64,000 nt of DNA. It comes from Rubrivirga marina (lineage in GTDB: Bacteria; Bacteroidota; Rhodothermia; Rhodothermales; Rubricoccaceae). Position 1 is the stretch's first letter; each line of letters starts with the position of its first letter. Shown here piece after piece: positions 60,027 to 64,000 of the stretch. The translations under genes and the position numbers were made by a program. The stretch lies in the NCBI RefSeq assembly GCF_002283365.1, contig NZ_MQWD01000001.1, forward strand, positions 2,592,771 to 2,656,770, written 5' to 3'. Below the pieces are notes generated by a model. It saw nothing but the letters and a program-made list of their open reading frames with translations. It was not told where the DNA came from and made no database searches.

Positions 60027-62582
60027 ATGAAGCGCCTCGTCGTCGTCGAGTCCCCCACGAAGGCCCGCACGATCCGCAAGTTCCTCCCGCCCGGTTACCA
60101 GGTCGAGGCCTCGATGGGCCACGTCCGCGACCTCCCGTCGTCGGCCTCCGAGATCCCGAAGGCCGTCAAGAAGGAGAAATGGGCCCGCCTCGGCGTGAAT
60201 GTGGAGGAAGGCTTCGAACCGCTCTACGTCGTCCCCGCCGACAAGAAGAAGGTCGTCAAGCAGCTCAAGGACGCGCTCAAGGACGCCGACGAGCTGTACC
60301 TCGCGACGGATGAGGACCGCGAGGGCGAGTCGATCGGGTGGCACCTCCTGGAGGTGTTGAAGCCGAAGGTGCCGGTTCGCCGGATGGTGTTCCACGAGAT
60401 CACGAAGGAGGCCATCCTCAAGGCGCTCGACCAGACGCGCGAGCTCGACACGCGCCTCGTCGACGCCCAGGAGGCGCGCCGCGTCCTCGACCGGCTCGTG
60501 GGCTACTCCGTGTCGCCCGTCCTCTGGAAGAAGATCGCCCCGAAGCTCTCGGCCGGGCGCGTCCAGTCGGTCGCGGTTCGCGTTCTTGTGGAGCGCGAGT
60601 GGGAGCGGCTCGACTTCATCTCGGCCAGCTACTTCGACCTCTCGGCCACGCTGGAGCAGGGCGCCGTCCCGTTCGAGGCGAAGATGACCCACCTCGGCGA
60701 GGACCGGCTCGCCACGGGCAAGGACTTCGACGAGAAGACCGGGAAGCTCAAGGACCAGAGCGACGCGCTCGTACTCGGGGAGGAGCAGGCCACCGGGCTG
60801 GCGTCCCGTCTCAAGGACGCGGCGTGGCGCATCTCGGAAGTCGAGCAGAAAAAGGCCCGCCGCTCGCCTGCCGCGCCGTTCATCACCTCCACGCTCCAGC
60901 AGGAGGCCAACCGGAAGCTGGGCATGAGCGCCCGGCGGACGATGCAGACGGCCCAAAAGCTCTACGAGCAGGGCCACATCACGTACATGCGGACCGACTC
61001 GCCGATCCTCTCGACCGAGGCGGTCGTGGCGGCCCGCGGCGCCGTCGAGGCGCGCTATGGCAAGGAGTACCTCTCGCCGAAGCCGCGCCAGTACTCGGGC
61101 AAAGTCCGCAACGCGCAGGAGGCGCACGAGGCCATCCGCCCGGCCGGCACCGCGATGAAGACGCGCGACGAGCTCCGGCTCTCGGGCGACGAGGGCAAGC
61201 TCTACGACCTCATCTGGAAACGGACAGTCGCCAGCCAGATGGCGGAGGCCCGGCTCCTCCGCACGCGCGCCACGATCCTCGCCGCCGAGGGCACCGACGA
61301 CGAGTCGACGTTCCGGGCGACCGGCCAGGTCATCGAGTTCCCGGGCTTCTTCCGGGCCTACGTCGAGGGCAAGGACGACCCGACGGCCGCGCTCGACGAC
61401 CGCGACAGCCCGCTCCCGCCGCTCGTCGAGGGCGACACGCCAGGCTGCAAGGCCGTCGACGCCGTCGGCCATGAGACGAAGCCGCCGTCGCGCTACACCG
61501 ACGCCTCGCTCGTCCAGGCCCTCGAGAAGGCCGGCGTCGGGCGGCCGTCGACGTACGCGTCGATCATCGACACGGTCGTCCGCCGCGGGTACGTCATCCG
61601 CAATGGCAACCAGCTCGTCCCGACGTTTACCGGGATGGCGACGACGAACCTGCTGGCGAAGAACTTCGACCGGCTCGTCGACACCGACTTTACGGCGCGG
61701 ATGGAGGAGGAGCTCGACGAGATCGCCGATGGGACCGAGGAGCGCCGGCCGTACCTCGAGCGGTTCTTCAACGGGCCGGAGGGCCTCGAGAAGAAGGTCG
61801 AGGCGGGCGTCGAGACCATCGACCCCCGGGAGATCTCGACGATGCGCCACGTCAAGTGGGGCGATTACGAGGTGCGCGTCGGCCGCTACGGGCCGTATGC
61901 GGCGGCGCCCGACGGCTCGACGGCATCGCTCCCGCCGGAGCAGGCGCCGGCCGACCTCACCGAGGCCGACATCGCCGGGCTCATCGACGCCAACGACGAC
62001 GAGCGCCCGCTCGGCATCCACCCGGAGGCCGAGATGCCGGTCCTCCTCAAGTCCGGCCCATACGGCCCCTACGTCCAGCTCGGCGACGACGAGGAGAAGA
62101 AGCCGAAGCGGACGTCGCTGCCCAAGGGCACTGAGCCCGGCGACGTCGACCTCGACCTGGCCGTCCAACTCCTCAACCTCCCGCGGACGCTCGGTGAGCA
62201 CCCGGAGACGGGCAACCCGATCAAGGCGAACATCGGCCGGTATGGACCCTATGTCCAGCACGAGCGGACCTTCGCCAGCCTCAAACCGGCCGAGGGCGAC
62301 AACGTCCTGACCGTCGAGTTGGACCGCGCGCTCGAACTCATTGCGCAGAAGCGCCAGAAGTCGGCCCCGCTTCGGACGCTCGGCGCGCACCCGACCTCGG
62401 GCAAGCCGATCGACGTCTTCGAGGGCCGCTACGGCCCGTACGTTAAGCACGAGAAGACGAACGCGACGATCCCGAAGGACATGGACAAGGACGAGATCAC
62501 GCTCGAGCAGGCCGTGGAGCTCGTCAACGCGAAGGCCGCCAAGGGCGGCTCGAAGAAGGGCCGCAAGAAGAAGGCGTCCTAG
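60027..62582 (+). CDS. topA: DNA topoisomerase I
   Basis: The 851-residue type IA enzyme relaxes negative supercoils. The Toprim domain has VVVESPTKARTIRKFL with catalytic Glu and YLATDEDREGESIGWHL with the DxDxE metal site. The catalytic Tyr is residue 320 in ITYMRTDSPILS. LSAGRVQSVAVRVLVERE and VGRPSTYASIIDTV are further core motifs. The C-terminal third carries three Topo_C_Rpt repeats, each with a (R/S)-x-GPYVQ-type motif (GRYGPYAAA, GPYGPYVQLG, GRYGPYVQHE, GRYGPYVKHE). There are no Cys4 zinc fingers. It ends in a basic Lys-rich tail. Confidence 0.97.
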   Translation: MKRLVVVESPTKARTIRKFLPPGYQVEASMGHVRDLPSSASEIPKAVKKEKWARLGVNVEEGFEPLYVVPADKKKVVKQLKDALKDADELYLATDEDREGESIGWHLLEVLKPKVPVRRMVFHEITKEAILKALDQTRELDTRLVDAQEARRVLDRLVGYSVSPVLWKKIAPKLSAGRVQSVAVRVLVEREWERLDFISASYFDLSATLEQGAVPFEAKMTHLGEDRLATGKDFDEKTGKLKDQSDALVLGEEQATGLASRLKDAAWRISEVEQKKARRSPAAPFITSTLQQEANRKLGMSARRTMQTAQKLYEQGHITYMRTDSPILSTEAVVAARGAVEARYGKEYLSPKPRQYSGKVRNAQEAHEAIRPAGTAMKTRDELRLSGDEGKLYDLIWKRTVASQMAEARLLRTRATILAAEGTDDESTFRATGQVIEFPGFFRAYVEGKDDPTAALDDRDSPLPPLVEGDTPGCKAVDAVGHETKPPSRYTDASLVQALEKAGVGRPSTYASIIDTVVRRGYVIRNGNQLVPTFTGMATTNLLAKNFDRLVDTDFTARMEEELDEIADGTEERRPYLERFFNGPEGLEKKVEAGVETIDPREISTMRHVKWGDYEVRVGRYGPYAAAPDGSTASLPPEQAPADLTEADIAGLIDANDDERPLGIHPEAEMPVLLKSGPYGPYVQLGDDEEKKPKRTSLPKGTEPGDVDLDLAVQLLNLPRTLGEHPETGNPIKANIGRYGPYVQHERTFASLKPAEGDNVLTVELDRALELIAQKRQKSAPLRTLGAHPTSGKPIDVFEGRYGPYVKHEKTNATIPKDMDKDEITLEQAVELVNAKAAKGGSKKGRKKKAS

Positions 62583-62596
62583 CCCGACGACCCGCT

Positions 62597-62616
62597 CCGC
62601 CTCGGCGCCGAGGCGG
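62597..62616. terminator. Palindrome copy 5 between convergent genes (CCGCCTCGGCGCCGAGGCGG)
   Basis: A perfect 20-bp palindrome, identical to the copy after metG, lies in the 36-bp gap between topA and the convergent rsgA. Outer bases extend the stem by two pairs. Confidence 0.65.
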
Positions 62617-62618
62617 GG

Positions 62619-63659
62619 CTACTCGATCTCCTCGACGGGCTCGTCCGGGTCGTCCGGCCGGCCCTGCGTTCGCCACCGGGCTTGCTGCGAGGCGCGGTGG
62701 GACTCCTCGACGGTCTCCAGCATGGCGACGTAGCTGCCGTAGCGCTCCGGCGTGATCTCGTCGGCGTCGACGGCGGCCTGTACGGCGCAGCCCGGCTCGT
62801 GGACGTGGGTGCAGTTGGGGAAGCGGCAGTCGTCGAGGTAGGGGCGGAACTCGACGAAGTAGCCGCCGAGCTCCTCCGGCGCGAGGTCCCACAGGCCGAA
62901 CTCGCGGATGCCGGGCGTGTCCGCGACCCACCCGCCGCCGGCTTCGAGGAGCGTGGCGAACGTCGTCGTGTGACGGCCCTTCTGGGTCTTCTCGCCGATC
63001 TCGGAGGTGCGGAGGCCGAGGCCGGGCTCGACGCTGTTCAACAGGCTCGACTTGCCTACGCCGGACGGCCCGGCGACGACGCTGACGGCGCCCGCGAGGG
63101 CGGCACGGAACGTCTCGACCCCGCGGCCGGTCACGGCGCTCGTGAGGATGACGGGGTAGCCGAGGCCCTCGTAGAGCTCTTGCCAGAACGCCATCGCCTC
63201 CTCGGCCCGCTCGTTCCCATCGAGGAGGTCGGCCTTGTTGAGGAGGAGGCCGGCCGGGATGTGGCGCGTCTCGGCCGCCACCAAAAAGCGGTCGACGAAG
63301 CCGGGGTTCACCTTCGGCCCGAACGTGGACTGGACGCACCACGCGCGGTCGACGTTGGCGACGATGACGTGCTCGCGGACGGCACCACGCTTGCCAGGGG
63401 CGCGCCGGCTAAGCTGGTTCTCTCGCGGTTCGATGTCGGTGATGAACCCGGTCTCGTCGTCGCCGACGGTGAGCTTGACGCGGTCGCCGACGGCGAGCGG
63501 GTTCGTCTCGTCGATCTCGAGGGCGTCGAGGCGGAACCGACCGCGGATGCGGGCGCGGAGGTCCTCGCCGTCGTCCGTGCGGACGTCGTACCAGCTGCCG
63601 GTCGAACGGATGACGAGGCCGTGGCGGGTCTCGGGACTCGGGTCGGCGGCGTCGGTCAC
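62619..63659 (-). CDS. rsgA: Ribosome small-subunit-dependent GTPase A
   Basis: The 346-residue circularly permuted GTPase helps mature the 30S subunit. An N-terminal OB-like domain (GSWYDVRTDDGEDLRARIRGRF) is followed by the G4 motif LLNKADLLDG, then G1 as VVAGPSGVGKSSLLNSV, the switch segment KGRHTTTFA, and G3 as ADTPGIREFG. The C-terminal zinc site is CRFPNCTHVHEPGCAV. The start is GTG 63659, after which the protein reads MTDAADPSPETRHG. It is divergent from the last gene in the window. Confidence 0.95.
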   Translation of the reverse strand: MTDAADPSPETRHGLVIRSTGSWYDVRTDDGEDLRARIRGRFRLDALEIDETNPLAVGDRVKLTVGDDETGFITDIEPRENQLSRRAPGKRGAVREHVIVANVDRAWCVQSTFGPKVNPGFVDRFLVAAETRHIPAGLLLNKADLLDGNERAEEAMAFWQELYEGLGYPVILTSAVTGRGVETFRAALAGAVSVVAGPSGVGKSSLLNSVEPGLGLRTSEIGEKTQKGRHTTTFATLLEAGGGWVADTPGIREFGLWDLAPEELGGYFVEFRPYLDDCRFPNCTHVHEPGCAVQAAVDADEITPERYGSYVAMLETVEESHRASQQARWRTQGRPDDPDEPVEEIE

Positions 63660-63764
63660 AGGCGAAACTCTGGGGTGGGGGTCTCGTCCAACGCAGGCGG
63701 TGGGGACAGGCTCCGACGCTCGGACTCGTGCCCTCGCCCCCGCAGCACCGTTCCCCCCGATTCC

Positions 63765-64000
63765 ATGCCCACCGCCCCTCCCAAGCCCGACCCGTTCGAG
63801 GACGTCCGCGACGCGTTCAAGTCCCTCGGGACGTCCGAAAAGGCCGCGTTCGTCCTCGAGGCCACGTTCGAGACGATTGGTCAGGCGCTCTCCGAGACCG
63901 GCCGCCGCGCCGCGACGGTCCTCGACGACCTCGACATCGACGACTGGTTCCGCGCCCACGAGCCGGAGGACGTCGGCGCGCCGCCGCCCCCGCCGCCGGC
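63765..64000 (+). CDS. Hypothetical protein, truncated by the window edge
   Basis: The first 78 residues are visible. They are soluble and helical (DPFEDVRDAFKSLGTSEKAAFVLEATFETIGQALSETG), with an acidic segment (DDLDIDDWFRAHEPEDVG) and the start of a poly-Pro stretch at the edge. The helical part resembles small phasin-like or apolipoprotein-like segments, but no family is certain. ATG 63765 is the only good start. It lies divergent from rsgA, 105 bp away. Confidence 0.6.
   Translation, partial: MPTAPPKPDPFEDVRDAFKSLGTSEKAAFVLEATFETIGQALSETGRRAATVLDDLDIDDWFRAHEPEDVGAPPPPPP

Noticed and set aside
59361..62450. 1029-codon open frame on the minus strand opposite topA
   Set aside because: Antisense of an intact topoisomerase I; repetitive Arg/Leu/Val composition and no recognisable motif.

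Overview
The window is a very GC-rich (about 70% by eye), densely packed bacterial chromosome segment of ordinary core genes. I infer a member of the Rhodothermota/Bacteroidota side of the tree, close to Rubrivirga, Rubricoccus or Salinibacter. The grounds are: TAnnTTTG-like promoter elements with almost no Shine-Dalgarno sequences; a secreted protein with a type IX secretion-like C-terminal sorting domain; a beta-propeller/Y_Y_Y hybrid-type sensor kinase; an Mrp ATPase without CxxC; and many N-terminal lipoprotein or Sec signals. I see no rRNA, tRNA, CRISPR array, prophage, insertion sequence or integrase, and no gap without a gene candidate exceeds 300 bases.

Layout. 1-9 kb: end of rplQ, a bifunctional SpoT/Rel, an HU-like protein, ruvX, def, a ZIP metal transporter, aat, a DUF1460 lipoprotein and pfkA. 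9-13.5 kb (minus strand): a partner-switching module (7TM-GAF-SpoIIE phosphatase, STAS antagonist, RsbW-like kinase) followed by a secreted serine-hydrolase-fold protein that has lost its catalytic residues. 13.6-19.4 kb: a large exported repeat protein, prmA, a Ppx/GppA phosphatase, Mrp, NifU-type scaffold and a tandem AP2-like protein. 19.6-29.3 kb: FKBP lipoprotein, metG, an M1 metallopeptidase, small exported proteins, dprA and an EEP-family membrane protein. 29.4-37.5 kb: a class V aminotransferase with rluD, a PtsN-like EIIA, hisS, lgt with a TlpA-like thioredoxin, a PLP decarboxylase and rlmB. 37.6-43.8 kb (mostly minus): a flippase-like membrane protein, lolA and hisH-hisA-hisF. 43.9-47.5 kb: a two-component pair. 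47.8-52.3 kb (minus): ftsK, comB, gcvT. 52.4-64 kb: DUF1328, a YhdH-type reductase, an FAD amine oxidase, a BI-1 protein, two DUF1990-like paralogues, serC, topA, rsgA and a partial gene.

Three patterns stand out. First, two perfect 8-bp tandem repeats (7 copies of CTCCTCCG and 6 copies of GATCACCC) run right up to the start codons of two transcription units. Both units encode 23S rRNA-modifying enzymes (RluD and RlmB), so the repeats are candidate slipped-strand switches. Second, a 20-bp palindrome built on CCTCGGCGCCGAGG lies at five of the seven convergent gene junctions. Third, TAGCTT/TAGGTT/TATCCTTG promoter elements sit at two preferred distances from the start codon, 11-12 nt (apparently leaderless mRNA) and 25-31 nt. 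The partner-switch module also looks modified: the kinase lacks its ATP-binding aspartate and the enzyme encoded behind it is dead at every catalytic position I can align.

Many long open frames opposite the real genes are by-products of high GC and were left out.
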